A stretch of DNA of 64,000 nucleotides from Bacillus sp. OV166 (GCF_900177675.1 NZ_FXWM01000001.1:2303001-2367000); one strand, 5' to 3'; positions 1 through 8,317 are shown, counted from the stretch's first letter. Numbers and translations are program-made. The notes: generated by a model from the letters alone, not told the origin.

Positions 1-2
1 AA

Positions 3-218
3 GGAATCGAACTACCTGATTTAACAGGGAAATCAGTATTTATTGCAGCTGGTACCAATGATCCAATCTGCTCGCCATTAGAATCTGCTGAATTACAATC
101 TTTATTAGAAAAGGCAAATGCGAATGTAGAAATTCAATGGGAGAATAGAGGTCATCAATTAACCTCTCAAGAAGTTGAAGCCGCAGCGCAATGGTATCGA
201 AAAGTTATAAACAAATAA
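3..218 (+). CDS. alpha/beta hydrolase, MhqD-like carboxylesterase (C-terminal part)
   Basis: The 5' end lies outside the window; the frame opens at base 3 and gives 71 residues plus a stop. The visible part has the FIAAGTNDPICSP segment, where D is the expected acid of a Ser-Asp-His hydrolase triad, and a downstream GHQL segment supplying the histidine. This layout is typical of the small phospholipase/carboxylesterase family that includes B. subtilis MhqD. The DoxX gene begins 22 bases downstream behind a GGAGG site, so the two are probably co-transcribed. In B. subtilis, MhqD and the DoxX protein MhqP both belong to the quinone/catechol stress regulon. The hydrolase family is clear; the MhqD assignment rests partly on this neighbour. 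Confidence 0.7.
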   Translation, partial: GIELPDLTGKSVFIAAGTNDPICSPLESAELQSLLEKANANVEIQWENRGHQLTSQEVEAAAQWYRKVINK

Positions 219-240
219 TTATTTTACGGAGGAGAAAAGA

Positions 241-666
241 ATGTTGGCAAAAAACGAAATAGGAGCACTTATTTTACGGGTAACATTAGGGGCATTATTC
301 TTAATTCATGGAATAGTAAAGTTTCAAGGTGGAATTGAGAATATTGTAGGATGGTTTGAAAGTATTGGATTACCAGGATTTATGGCATATGGAGTTGCTT
401 TGTTTGAAATCATTGGAGGTATCGCATTAATCATTGGACTAGCAACTAGACTTGTATCCACTTTGTTAGGACTATTAATGATTGGGGCAATACTAAAAGT
501 AAAACTTTCTGTTGGTTTATTAGGAAATGGACAAATGGCGGGATATGAGTTGGATTTAGCATTTTTAGCAATGGCAGTTTATCTTGCAATCAATGGAAGC
601 AAGCTATTATCAGTTAGTGACTTGATTTTTCAAAAGGATTCAATTGAGTTAAAAAAAGCTGCTTAA
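241..666 (+). CDS. DoxX family membrane protein (MhqP/CatD-like)
   Basis: This is a 141-residue integral membrane protein with four hydrophobic segments, at about residues 7-24, 46-66, 72-92 and 100-118. The N-terminal pattern of an RxxLGxLFLIHGxxKFxGG type and the later GL(A/G)TR segment are characteristic of DoxX/SURF4-like proteins. A GGAGGAG site lies 6-7 bases before the ATG. In Bacillus, members such as MhqP and CatD sit beside hydrolases, dioxygenases or nitroreductases and protect against quinones and catechols; their chemistry is poorly defined. It is probably the second gene of an operon with the upstream hydrolase and is closed by the hairpin at 693. Confidence 0.8.
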   Translation: MLAKNEIGALILRVTLGALFLIHGIVKFQGGIENIVGWFESIGLPGFMAYGVALFEIIGGIALIIGLATRLVSTLLGLLMIGAILKVKLSVGLLGNGQMAGYELDLAFLAMAVYLAINGSKLLSVSDLIFQKDSIELKKAA

Positions 667-692
667 TATTGAATGATAATTTTAAAAGAAAG

Positions 693-720
693 CTAATCGG
701 AACCTTTCGATTAGTTTTTT
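693..720 (+). terminator. intrinsic terminator after the DoxX gene
   Basis: A 7-bp stem, CTAATCG/CGATTAG, with an 8-base loop is followed directly by six T residues. Confidence 0.85.
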
Positions 721-881
721 AATTACATAGAAAATACTTTTATACTCGAAGGAATAGTAAATACTACATAAAGAAATAATAGGTAGGAAATTATTTTTAC
801 TCTGCTTTATTTGATGGGGTTTTACAGAACATTGTAAGGCGGGAGCATATCAAATTTTGATTCATATCGGAGGATGTTTTT

Positions 882-1331
882 ATGGAAAAGAAACTGTTGA
901 ATTTACTTACTGTTTTGTGTGTGGTTTCCTTCCCATTTTTATTTAAAGGATCTAAAATGCGAGAAAATCTTGTTATTTTTTTCTCAAAAGGAGTTATTGC
1001 AACTCTAATTGATGCTTTTGTGGTTGGTACCAAAAGACTAGAATATCCAGTTCGTCCTTTTCCAAAAATTTTTAAGACAAACATCATTTATGACCTATTG
1101 TTTTTCCCGCTTTTAAGTGTTTTATGGGTGAAACTGACTAATAACGATCATTTAGGCAAAATACTTTTGAAAAGTTTACTTTTTAGTGTTCCCATGAGTA
1201 TCGGTCAATGGTACTTTGAAAAGAATTCCCAATTATTTAAATGGAAAAAATGGACCGCCTTTCATACTTTTGCAAGTGTAAATTTTACTTTATTTATTAT
1301 AAGAGGTTTAGTTGGGTTTTTAAAAAATTAG
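882..1331 (+). CDS. small integral membrane protein, unknown function
   Basis: This 149-residue, very hydrophobic protein begins at an ATG preceded by CGGAGGA. Hydrophobic segments lie near residues 6-22, 31-48, 66-84, 96-110 and 125-144. The central YPVRPFPKIFKTNIIYD stretch, with prolines and basic residues between helices, resembles the CBO0543-type family of small Firmicute membrane proteins, but I cannot confirm that from the sequence alone. It appears monocistronic, with a terminator upstream and an IS remnant downstream. No catalytic motif is visible and I assign no function. Confidence 0.65.
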   Translation: MEKKLLNLLTVLCVVSFPFLFKGSKMRENLVIFFSKGVIATLIDAFVVGTKRLEYPVRPFPKIFKTNIIYDLLFFPLLSVLWVKLTNNDHLGKILLKSLLFSVPMSIGQWYFEKNSQLFKWKKWTAFHTFASVNFTLFIIRGLVGFLKN

Positions 1332-1347
1332 ATAAGGTAAAGAGTGC

Positions 1348-1690
1348 ATGAATCTCCCCATCGCTAAAGCGAGGGGTTTCATAAAGAATACCGTTTAAGT
1401 GGCATTGTCTTTATGTGGGTGACCACAAAACCCACTAATACATCAGGTCTTTAGAGAAGACCTTCAGCTTTGCTTTAATCAAAGCCTATTTGATTCACGT
1501 TAGAAAACGTGTCATAGCTCTTAATTGGCTTGAACATTTTACGCGGCAGAGCTCTTATATATGCCACAACCTTCTATGTTCAGTTATCAAAGAACAGGTG
1601 TTCGTGTTAATGACTATTATATTTCAAATTGATTGAAAGGTCAAGTGATAGGCTTATATCCCCATGCCTGAAGTCAGGGGTATTACGCGC
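1348..1690 (-). mobile_element. IS200/IS605-like element remnant without transposase
   Basis: About 340 bases without a gene are bounded by two small hairpins typical of the subterminal palindromes of IS200/IS605 elements. One (1660-1680) has CCTGA/TCAGG arms inside CCCC...GGGG; the other (1356-1376) has TCGCT/AGCGA inside CCCC...GGGG. Read on the minus strand, a strong promoter follows the first hairpin and about 260 bases of structured sequence run to the second. This matches a TnpB-type (IS1341-like) element whose gene was lost, leaving left end, promoter and right end, as in PATE-type derivatives. In intact elements the right-end region encodes the omega RNA. I cannot fix the exact ends or target site. 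Confidence 0.6.
1616..1644 (-). promoter_or_regulatory. sigma-A promoter inside the IS605-like remnant
   Basis: On the minus strand TTGACC (1644-1639) and TATAAT (1621-1616) are separated by 17 bases, close to consensus. Transcription would start near 1608 and run toward 1350 through the structured, gene-free remainder of the element, so it could make a non-coding RNA of roughly 260 nt. Confidence 0.7.
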
Positions 1691-1751
1691 AGCATGATAA
1701 GTTTATAGAAAGCTAATCCAAAGGTGAATAGAAGAAATGTGGGAGAATGAA

Positions 1752-3046
1752 ATGACTAGTCTAATTTTAGATAATCCGAAAATTGGGGAAGAAGCATTTG
1801 AACTAATCTGGGAGAATACCAATGATGCAATTTTTTAATTGGACAGGATGGAGCTATTCTACAGGCAAATCCAACTTTTACAGATTTACTAGGCTGGTCA
1901 ATCGAGGAACTGAAAGGACTGACCCTGCCGCCATCTTTGCATAATATGACGAAAGAACAACATGATGCATTTTTAAATAAATTAAGAGACGGAGAAAATG
2001 TTAATTATAGTCTTACAAAAGAAGATGCAAAGATGGGGAAATCCTGGATATCCGAGCAACCTACCGCGCCATTAACAAGGGTGAGATTCTTGCTGTAGGT
2101 ATGTATAAAGACTTTACAGAACAAATGGAAATACAGAGGAAACTTGAAGAAAGTGAAGTTTGTTATCGGAAACTTGTTGAATTCTTACCTGACGCTGTTA
2201 TTGTTCAAAATAAACATCATATTGTCCTTGTAAATCCTGCAGGTGTAAAGATTCTAGGTCAAGAATGTTCTAAGGACATGATTGGCAGATCATATGGGAG
2301 CTTATTGATTCGGAAAATAAAGTATCGAGGACAAATTTTTAGAAATGATTGAAAAAAATAATGAAGCTAAACCGGAGCCGATTGAAGAAAGATTGATTCG
2401 ATGGGACAATAAGGAGTTTTATGCGGATATTACGGCTATTCCCATGGTTTTTAACGGAGAACCGGTCATGCAAATTCTAATTAAGGATATAACGGATAGA
2501 AAAATGATTGAGTCAGAGTTGGAAAATTTGGCCATCTACGATTCTCTTACAGGGCTTAGAAATAGACGAAGCTTTCACGATTTGCTGGAATTATCGATTG
2601 AGACTGCAAATAAAAAGGTAGAACAGTTTGCCTTATTGTATATGGATTTGGACAAGTTCAAAGAAGTAAATGATACATTAGGGCATGAAATTGGTGATGA
2701 TCTGAAACAGTTCTCTAATAGATTAATAAATAATGTAAGGGGAAATAGTGTCATAGGCCGTATTGGCGGTGATGAATTTTTAATCCTGTTAAAAGACATT
2801 AAGCATTCTCAAAACGTTGCAAAAATTGCACGGAGGCTGTATAAAGCACTTCAACAGCCTTATCAAATTAAGGGGCATTATATTAAAACAACAGCGAGTA
2901 TTGGAATCTCCATTTACCCTAAGGATGGAACGAGAGGCGAAACATTAATAAAATTTGCAGACCAAGCTTTATATTCAGCTAAAGAAACGAGAAACCAACT
3001 TAAATTTTTTAGTTTGAATAAAAAAAGTCAGCATTTTCAAATTTAA
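1752..3046 (+). pseudogene. PAS-PAS-GGDEF diguanylate cyclase, multiply frameshifted
   Basis: The gene is preceded by GGGAGAATGAA and starts MTSLILDNPK. It can be read as one protein only by changing frame several times: at the T6 tract at 1831-1836 (one base short), near 2020-2035, around 2290, and near 2330-2345, where the previous frame ends. The pieces encode two PAS domains (QANPTFTDLLGW and PDAVIVQNKHHIVLVNP segments) and a GGDEF domain with SLTGLRNRRSF and an intact RIGGDEFLILL active site. Families of this architecture make cyclic di-GMP. The last fragment (from 2345) could still be translated as an isolated partial PAS-GGDEF, but three or more independent breaks indicate a dead gene. 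Confidence 0.85.
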
Positions 3047-3074
3047 TGAATTTATCAGTTCGGAGAAGCTTTTT

Positions 3075-3103
3075 TTGACAATTAAATTTATTTCGAATAC
3101 AAT
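3075..3103 (+). promoter_or_regulatory. promoter of the FMN reductase gene
   Basis: TTGACA (3075-3080) and TACAAT (3098-3103) are separated by 17 bases, 45 bases before the start codon. Just downstream, TATCTCGAATTA resembles half of the MhqR/YodB-type operators known from quinone-responsive Bacillus promoters. That resemblance is from memory and the second half is poor. Confidence 0.65.
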
Positions 3104-3148
3104 TATCTCGAATTAAAAATAATAATTAATGGTTAAGGATGATATAAA

Positions 3149-3703
3149 ATGACCAAAATTGGTATTTTACTTGGATCTCTACGGAAAGATTCTTTTTCTA
3201 AAAAAATTGCCGCTAATGTTGCAACTTTATTTCCTGAGGGTTATAAAGCAGAAATTATCGAAATTGGAAATCTGCCTTTATATAATCAGGACTATGATGA
3301 TGAAAACAATGTACCGGAAGCGTATACTACTTTCCGTAATACAATTCAAGAGATGGACGCTATTTTATTTGTAACTCCTGAATATAACCGTTCTGTACCA
3401 GCTGTAATAAAGAATTCACTAGATGTAGGATCCCGTCCATATGGAGCAAGCGTATGGAACGGCAAACCGGCAGCCATTATCAGCCAATCTCCTGGTAACT
3501 TGAGTGGATTTGGTGCAAACCACCATTTACGACAATCTCTTGTTTTCTTAAATATGCCAATAGTTCAACAGCCGGAAGCTTATATTGGCAATGTTTCAGC
3601 TTTATTTGATGAAAACGGCAAAATTAAAGATGAAGGAACGGTCCAATTTTTCCAATCATTCGTCAGTGTGTTTGTTGATTTGATTAAAAAATATCAAGCA
3701 TAA
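3149..3703 (+). CDS. NAD(P)H-dependent FMN reductase (ChrR/azoreductase-like)
   Basis: A 184-residue flavodoxin-fold protein. The N-terminal LLGSLRKDSFSKK segment is the FMN phosphate-binding loop (GSLR-x-S-x-S), and TPEYNRSVPAVIKNSLD is the diagnostic second FMN-contact motif of the NADPH_FMN_red family (ChrR, YieF, YhdA-like azoreductases). Such soluble enzymes reduce quinones, azo dyes or chromate by two-electron transfer, often protecting against redox cycling. Start: an AAGGATG site precedes the ATG. The gene has its own consensus promoter and a terminator (3724). With the pirin and AhpD-like genes downstream it suggests an electrophile/quinone response group. The substrate cannot be read from sequence. 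Confidence 0.85.
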   Translation: MTKIGILLGSLRKDSFSKKIAANVATLFPEGYKAEIIEIGNLPLYNQDYDDENNVPEAYTTFRNTIQEMDAILFVTPEYNRSVPAVIKNSLDVGSRPYGASVWNGKPAAIISQSPGNLSGFGANHHLRQSLVFLNMPIVQQPEAYIGNVSALFDENGKIKDEGTVQFFQSFVSVFVDLIKKYQA

Positions 3704-3723
3704 GGAAATTCTAGGAAAGAAAG

Positions 3724-3772
3724 AGTTGGAGCATATAGCAGAAGAACTCCTGTTATATATTCCAACTTTTTG
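3724..3772 (+). terminator. intrinsic terminator after the FMN reductase gene
   Basis: AGTTGGA (3724-3730) pairs with TCCAACT (3761-3767), extended inward by AT-rich pairing, then TTTTGTTTT. Confidence 0.7.
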
Positions 3773-3836
3773 TTTTGAATGAAAGAAATAAAGCTCGATA
3801 TTCATGACTAAGAAATTCAGATAAGGAGTGACAGAA

Positions 3837-4550
3837 TTGATTCAAGTTTATCCTGCAGGTACACGATACACAGTAAAAAATGAATGGCTGGAGAGTAATT
3901 TAAGTTTTTCTTTTGGTGAGTATTATGACACTTCCAATATCCGATTTGGTCCACTGCGTGTCTTTAACGACGACACCGTCCAAGGTGGTTGCGGCTTTGG
4001 AATTCATCCTCATCGGGAAGCGGAAATTGTTTCTATCGTATTAAAGGGGCAGCTAAAACATGAAGACAACTTGGGGAACTCTGGAATTATCAGCTATGGA
4101 AATATACAGCGAATAAGTGCTGGAACGGGAGTGCTCCATTCTGAATTCAATGCTTCCAATGATGAAGAAGTCCGATTTTTACAGCTATGGTTTTCACCAA
4201 ATGAAAAAAAGTTAACTCCATCCTATGAAGATATCTCATATGATGTTGAACAATTACAAAATAACTTATTACCTGTAATATCCCATACTGTCTCCGAGCG
4301 GGTGGCAGGAATCCATCAAGATTTAACCCTTTATTTATCAAAGTTGGATGGAAATAGGACATTGAACTTTCAACAGGAAGAAGGCAGGAAGATTTACATC
4401 TTTACTATAGAAGGAGAAATTTCAATTAATAAGGATTCCATTTTACAATCCCAGGATGCGGAACGGATCACAGACATCCATGAAATTACGATTCAGGCAA
4501 ATCAAGATTGTTTCTTTTTATTAATTGATTTACCTGGGGGTGAATTTTAA
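3837..4550 (+). CDS. pirin family cupin protein
   Basis: About 237 residues. I choose the TTG at 3837 because AAGGAG (3823-3828) sits eight bases before it; the in-frame GTG at 3828 overlaps that site. The N-terminal cupin carries the pirin signature FGxHPHREAE (about residues 59-68) with histidines for the metal, followed by the GTGVLHSEFN segment; a second cupin fills the C-terminal half. Bacterial pirins of this YhhW/YhaK type bind Fe(II) or other metals and some act as quercetin 2,3-dioxygenases. The stop overlaps the start of the next gene (TAATG), so the two are translationally coupled. Confidence 0.88.
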   Translation: MIQVYPAGTRYTVKNEWLESNLSFSFGEYYDTSNIRFGPLRVFNDDTVQGGCGFGIHPHREAEIVSIVLKGQLKHEDNLGNSGIISYGNIQRISAGTGVLHSEFNASNDEEVRFLQLWFSPNEKKLTPSYEDISYDVEQLQNNLLPVISHTVSERVAGIHQDLTLYLSKLDGNRTLNFQQEEGRKIYIFTIEGEISINKDSILQSQDAERITDIHEITIQANQDCFFLLIDLPGGEF

Positions 4551-4825
4551 TGTTAATGATTCGTCACTCTATAGGCAGCCGATTGCTGTGTCAAACTACT
4601 AATTACCGTATTGAAAAGCAAGACGATCGTTGGCTGATCTCCTTATTTGTTGATGAAGAAACTGCTTCGACAGTTTTAGATTTTAAGGATGAGTTAAATA
4701 TATTTGAAGCAAAGGAAAACGAAAAGACTTGGTATTACTCATCTGATTCACAAATTAATTTTCAACCTAATGAAAAACAATTGGTGATCCTTGCTGATCA
4801 TAAAAAAGTCTATCCGACTCAATGA
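4550..4825 (+). CDS. hypothetical protein coupled to pirin
   Basis: A 91-residue acidic soluble protein with no signal or membrane segment. Its ATG overlaps the pirin stop codon (TAATG), the normal arrangement for translational coupling, and GGGGGTG within the end of pirin can serve as its ribosome binding site. I recognise no motif. The pattern of alternating charged and aromatic residues (KTWYYSSD, QLVILADHKK) suggests a small beta-rich fold. The coupling argues for a role linked to the pirin, but nothing more can be said. Confidence 0.7.
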   Translation: MLMIRHSIGSRLLCQTTNYRIEKQDDRWLISLFVDEETASTVLDFKDELNIFEAKENEKTWYYSSDSQINFQPNEKQLVILADHKKVYPTQ

Positions 4826-4914
4826 TTAACTTTATTAAGTTGAGTAAATATAAAAAGTCTGATGGGAATTATTACAAGATCCTCAATTTTTATTAGAAAG
4901 AAAGGATGTCTACA

Positions 4915-5568
4915 ATGACAAACAATTTATATGAAAAAGGAAATTTAAAAAATCTTAGTAAACTTATAGAATTAGCACCAGAACAGCTTGAAGCTTTTAC
5001 GGATTTTAATACAGCGGTCATGACAAATGGTGCACTGAGTAAAAAGGAAAAAGAAATCATAGCGGTTGCAATTGCACATGTAACGGAATGCCCTTATTGT
5101 ATTGATTCACATACACGACGTGCAAAAGCTGAAGGAGCATTACTTGAAGAATTAGTAGAAGCGGTCTTTGTTGTAGCAGGAGTAGAAGCAGGTGGGGTAG
5201 TAACCCATAGTACTCATATACATAATGCGATGGATGCAGAAGCAGAGGATTCACTTTATAGACGTTCAAATCTAAAAAACCTTGGTCAATTAAATAAATT
5301 TGCTCCTGAAGGCTTTAAAGGTTATTCTACGTTTAGTAGAACAGCAATGAAGAATGGCAAATTGAGTGGAAAGTTTAAAGAGATTATTGCTGTGGCAGTT
5401 GCTCATGCTACGCAATGCCCATATTGTATAGATGTCCATACGAAAAATGCCATGAAGCTTGGATGCACAAATGAAGAGCTTGCAGAAGCAGTAATGGTTA
5501 CTTCAGCATTACTTGCAGGAGGAGCTTATGCACATATCGCTAATTTGATACAAAGCTATGGTGATTAA
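4915..5568 (+). CDS. carboxymuconolactone decarboxylase/AhpD-like protein, tandem domains
   Basis: A 217-residue protein made of two similar AhpD-type halves. Each half holds the redox CxxC motif: CPYCIDSHT near residue 60 and CPYCIDVHT near residue 172, each preceded by a KEIIAVAxAHxTxCPYC context. In AhpD these cysteines with the following histidine form a peroxidase/disulfide-exchange centre; many relatives of unknown substrate sit in stress operons. I prefer the ATG at 4915 because AAGGA lies eight bases upstream, whereas the in-frame ATG at 4906 overlaps that site. The halves look like an internal duplication. A terminator follows. Confidence 0.88.
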   Translation: MTNNLYEKGNLKNLSKLIELAPEQLEAFTDFNTAVMTNGALSKKEKEIIAVAIAHVTECPYCIDSHTRRAKAEGALLEELVEAVFVVAGVEAGGVVTHSTHIHNAMDAEAEDSLYRRSNLKNLGQLNKFAPEGFKGYSTFSRTAMKNGKLSGKFKEIIAVAVAHATQCPYCIDVHTKNAMKLGCTNEELAEAVMVTSALLAGGAYAHIANLIQSYGD

Positions 5569-5588
5569 CAAAAAGGTATGATAAAAAA

Positions 5589-5635
5589 AGCGGACTCTCA
5601 TTCCTGATTAATGGAAGGTGGAGTCGGCTTTTTTT
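5589..5635. terminator. bidirectional terminator between convergent genes
   Basis: AGCGGACTC (5589-5597) pairs with GAGTCGGCT (5621-5629) with one mismatch, flanked by A7 on the left and T7 on the right, so it can stop the AhpD-like gene and the convergent lysR gene. Confidence 0.75.
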
Positions 5636-5704
5636 CCTTTTTCCTATTGAGGTCCTTTTTCTGTGGCCTCCATTTTGGATGGGGGTTTTCTTGAACAATA
5701 TTCA

Positions 5705-6622
5705 TTAAGATGAATAGGTCAGCATTCGGGAATGAAAATTAAAGTGCTCTAAAAATTTTTTTGTGTTAATAGAAAAATGATTATTCTCCGAGCGTACCCA
5801 GCCTACACCTATCTTTTCCTGTTCGTAATTTATGATTTCGATAGGAACGATTTCGCCGCTTAATACATAAGGATCATTTTTGTTAGAAAAGTCTGGCCCG
5901 AAACTAATTCCTAATCCCTCTAAAATCGCTTTTCTAATTACTTCTGTATTATCAGAGGTAAATAAAATATTCATTGGCCCAAATTTACTAATTAAATCAT
6001 TTGCAAATCGTTTCACAAAATCCCCATTATATAAAATAACGTTTTGAGTCACCAATTGTTCAGAAGTTATAAATTTTTGTGACGCTAAAGGAGAGGATTT
6101 GCTGACGTACACTTTCATCTTTCCTTCAAGTATTACTTCAAATATTAAATCTTCTCTTTTATTTATTAAATCTTCGTAGATCGTGATTAAGCCAATGTCA
6201 ATCTGGTTATTTTCAACATGCTCAATAATATGCTGAGTTCCTTTTTCTGAAACTTCTATATTTACATTTGGATAAGCGTTCTTAAAAGAAGCTAAAGGTT
6301 CTAACAGGAACAACATAAAGCCAGGGATCGATGAAAGCTTTAAATTTCCCGAAGTCACTGTGTTGAAAGATTGGGCCTCCTCTTTAAATTCTTGAAGTCT
6401 GACTAATACCTCGTATGCCTTTTTAATTAAGGTTTTGCCTTCATTCGTTGGTACGGCGCCAAGTCGTCGGTGGCGTTTAAATAGTTTAACGCCCAACTCA
6501 TCTTCTAATCTAGTAATCGATTGACTGATTCCCGATTGAGAAACATGTAGCTTTTCTGCTGCTATAGAAATAGATCCTGTTTCCGCAACCTTTACAATGT
6601 ATTCCAATTGTTCGATATGCAT
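5705..6622 (-). CDS. LysR family transcriptional regulator (SdsB-like by context)
   Basis: A 305-residue LysR-type regulator. The N-terminal winged helix-turn-helix (residues 1-60) has SISIAAEKLHVSQSGISQSITRLEDELGVKLF. The remainder is the periplasmic-binding-like effector domain with the usual LKLSSIPG start near residue 92. The ATG is preceded on the minus strand by GGGAGAA. The gene diverges from the acyl-CoA synthetase gene, and a 23-bp palindrome lies 17 bases upstream of its start, fitting autoregulation and control of the divergent genes. The nearby SdsA-like alkylsulfatase recalls the Pseudomonas pair SdsB (LysR)-SdsA. The effector is unknown. Confidence 0.9.
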   Translation of the reverse strand: MHIEQLEYIVKVAETGSISIAAEKLHVSQSGISQSITRLEDELGVKLFKRHRRLGAVPTNEGKTLIKKAYEVLVRLQEFKEEAQSFNTVTSGNLKLSSIPGFMLFLLEPLASFKNAYPNVNIEVSEKGTQHIIEHVENNQIDIGLITIYEDLINKREDLIFEVILEGKMKVYVSKSSPLASQKFITSEQLVTQNVILYNGDFVKRFANDLISKFGPMNILFTSDNTEVIRKAILEGLGISFGPDFSNKNDPYVLSGEIVPIEIINYEQEKIGVGWVRSENNHFSINTKKFLEHFNFHSRMLTYSS

Positions 6623-6638
6623 AGTTTTCTCCCTATAA

Positions 6639-6661
6639 ATATAGAAGTATTGCTTCTATAT
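6639..6661. promoter_or_regulatory. probable LysR operator
   Basis: A perfect inverted repeat, ATATAGAAG-N5-CTTCTATAT, contains the T-N11-A core expected of LysR binding sites. It lies in the 146-bp divergent region directly upstream of the lysR ribosome binding site. AT-rich -10-like TATAAT (6702-6707) faces the acyl-CoA synthetase gene. Confidence 0.65.
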
Positions 6662-6768
6662 ACTTCATTAATGGTTGATTTATTTAAGTGTAAATTATAT
6701 ATATAATAAATTCAAGCAATTAATAATTTTCTTAAAATACTTTAAAAAGAGGGGGAATTGAAACAAAT

Positions 6769-8274
6769 TTGAATGAGAATTTAAAGAACAGTGCAGCAAG
6801 ATTTCCTGATCATACCGCTTACACATTTCTGAATCAAAGTGCAACGTATGCGGAACTTGATAAATTAGTAGATTGTACTGCATCCGGATTATCTGCCGCA
6901 GGCATCAGAAAAGGGGATAGAGTCGCTTTAATGCTTGGAAATTGTCCTGAATTTGTAATTGCTTACTATGGGATTCTTCGGGCTGGTGGTGTAATTGTTC
7001 CAATTAATCCAACCTACACTTCAGGAGAAATTTCTTATATTTTATCAAATAGCCATGCGAAAGCTGTGATTACTCATTCTTCTTTAGATTCAACAATATC
7101 TCCATTGAGGGAACAATTAGAGCACTTGACGATGGTCATCTATACAGATTCGATCAAGTCTGAATGGACATGGGAGAGTCTCTTACAAGAAGAAAATGAT
7201 AATTTTGTAAGCCCTTCCATCGATGAGGATGATCTGGCAGTCATTCTCTATACTTCCGGAACAACGGGAAAGCCGAAGGGCGCAATGCTATCCCATCGAA
7301 ATATGGCATCCAATGTTGCTTCGATGTCCCAGCTTGCTGAGTTCACTGAAGAAGATCGTATCATTGCGGTTCTTCCCGTGTTCCATGTGTTTTGTATTGC
7401 GACTTGTATCAACATGCCTATTGCCTGCGGGGGGACAATTGTCATTGTTCCGAAATTTAGTCCTTCTGAAGTGATAAACACGATTAGAAGAGAGCAAGCG
7501 ACATTGTTTGCTGGGGTTCCAACCATGTTTAGCTTCATGCATCAGTTGCCGGAGACAACAGCAGAAGATTTAACTTCAATTCGCGCTTGTTTTTCAGGTG
7601 GTTCCGCGCTTCCGGTTGAACTGCTCCATAGATTTGAAGAGAAGTATAATGTACCCATTTTAGAAGGCTATGGCCTTTCTGAAACTGCCCCCACGACAGC
7701 CTTCAACCCATTACGGGGGACACGCAAACCTGGTTCTGTTGGCATAGATATACCTGGGGTAAAGAATAAAGTGGTAGATCCGGATGGAATGGAAGTTCCA
7801 AGAGGAGAAATTGGAGAATTGATAGTAAAAGGTCCGAATGTGATGATGGGGTATTTAGGAATGCCGGAAGCTACATTTTCAGCCTTGAAAGATGGATGGT
7901 TTTATACAGGTGATTTGGCCCGAATGGATGAAGAAGGGTACATATATATCGTAGACCGTAAAAAAGATATGATTCTCGTTGGCGGGTACAACGTTTATCC
8001 AAGAGAAGTGGAAGAAGTATTATATCAACACCCGGCCATTGTGGAAGCAGCTGTAATAGGGATTACGGATAATGAATATGGAGAGACTGTAAAGGCTTTC
8101 GTTGTATCTAACGATGAAAGTATAACGATCGATGACATCTTACATTTCTGCCAAGACAAGCTTGCAAAGTACAAGCTTCCAAAACAAGTGGAATTTATGA
8201 AGGAATTACCTAAGAACAGTACAGGTAAAATATTGAGAAGAGCTTTGCGGATTGAACAAGTGGAAGTTAAGTAG
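6769..8274 (+). CDS. long-chain fatty acid-CoA ligase (AMP-dependent synthetase)
   Basis: A 501-residue ANL-superfamily enzyme. The phosphate loop YTSGTTGKPKGAMLSH begins near residue 161. GYGLSETAP (about 300), the YTGDLARMDEEGYIYIVDRKKD hinge region (about 380-400) and the C-terminal K of PKNSTGKILRR, the adenylation lysine, are all present. It activates fatty acids to acyl-CoA with ATP in the cytoplasm. No ATG is available near the N-terminus, so TTG at 6769 is used, with GAGGGGG upstream at a rather long spacing. As first gene of a run with aldehyde and alcohol dehydrogenases it would take the fatty acid end product into beta-oxidation. Chain length is inferred from family resemblance. 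Confidence 0.9.
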   Translation: MNENLKNSAARFPDHTAYTFLNQSATYAELDKLVDCTASGLSAAGIRKGDRVALMLGNCPEFVIAYYGILRAGGVIVPINPTYTSGEISYILSNSHAKAVITHSSLDSTISPLREQLEHLTMVIYTDSIKSEWTWESLLQEENDNFVSPSIDEDDLAVILYTSGTTGKPKGAMLSHRNMASNVASMSQLAEFTEEDRIIAVLPVFHVFCIATCINMPIACGGTIVIVPKFSPSEVINTIRREQATLFAGVPTMFSFMHQLPETTAEDLTSIRACFSGGSALPVELLHRFEEKYNVPILEGYGLSETAPTTAFNPLRGTRKPGSVGIDIPGVKNKVVDPDGMEVPRGEIGELIVKGPNVMMGYLGMPEATFSALKDGWFYTGDLARMDEEGYIYIVDRKKDMILVGGYNVYPREVEEVLYQHPAIVEAAVIGITDNEYGETVKAFVVSNDESITIDDILHFCQDKLAKYKLPKQVEFMKELPKNSTGKILRRALRIEQVEVK

Positions 8275-8317
8275 TTTGATATAGAACTTTTCTTGAAAAT
8301 GTTGATTTTTGAACCAA

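Noticed and set aside
1348..1690. riboswitch or T-box leader
   Set aside because: The hairpins and outward promoter sit on the strand opposite to the next gene and match transposon ends better; no aptamer-like core was recognised.
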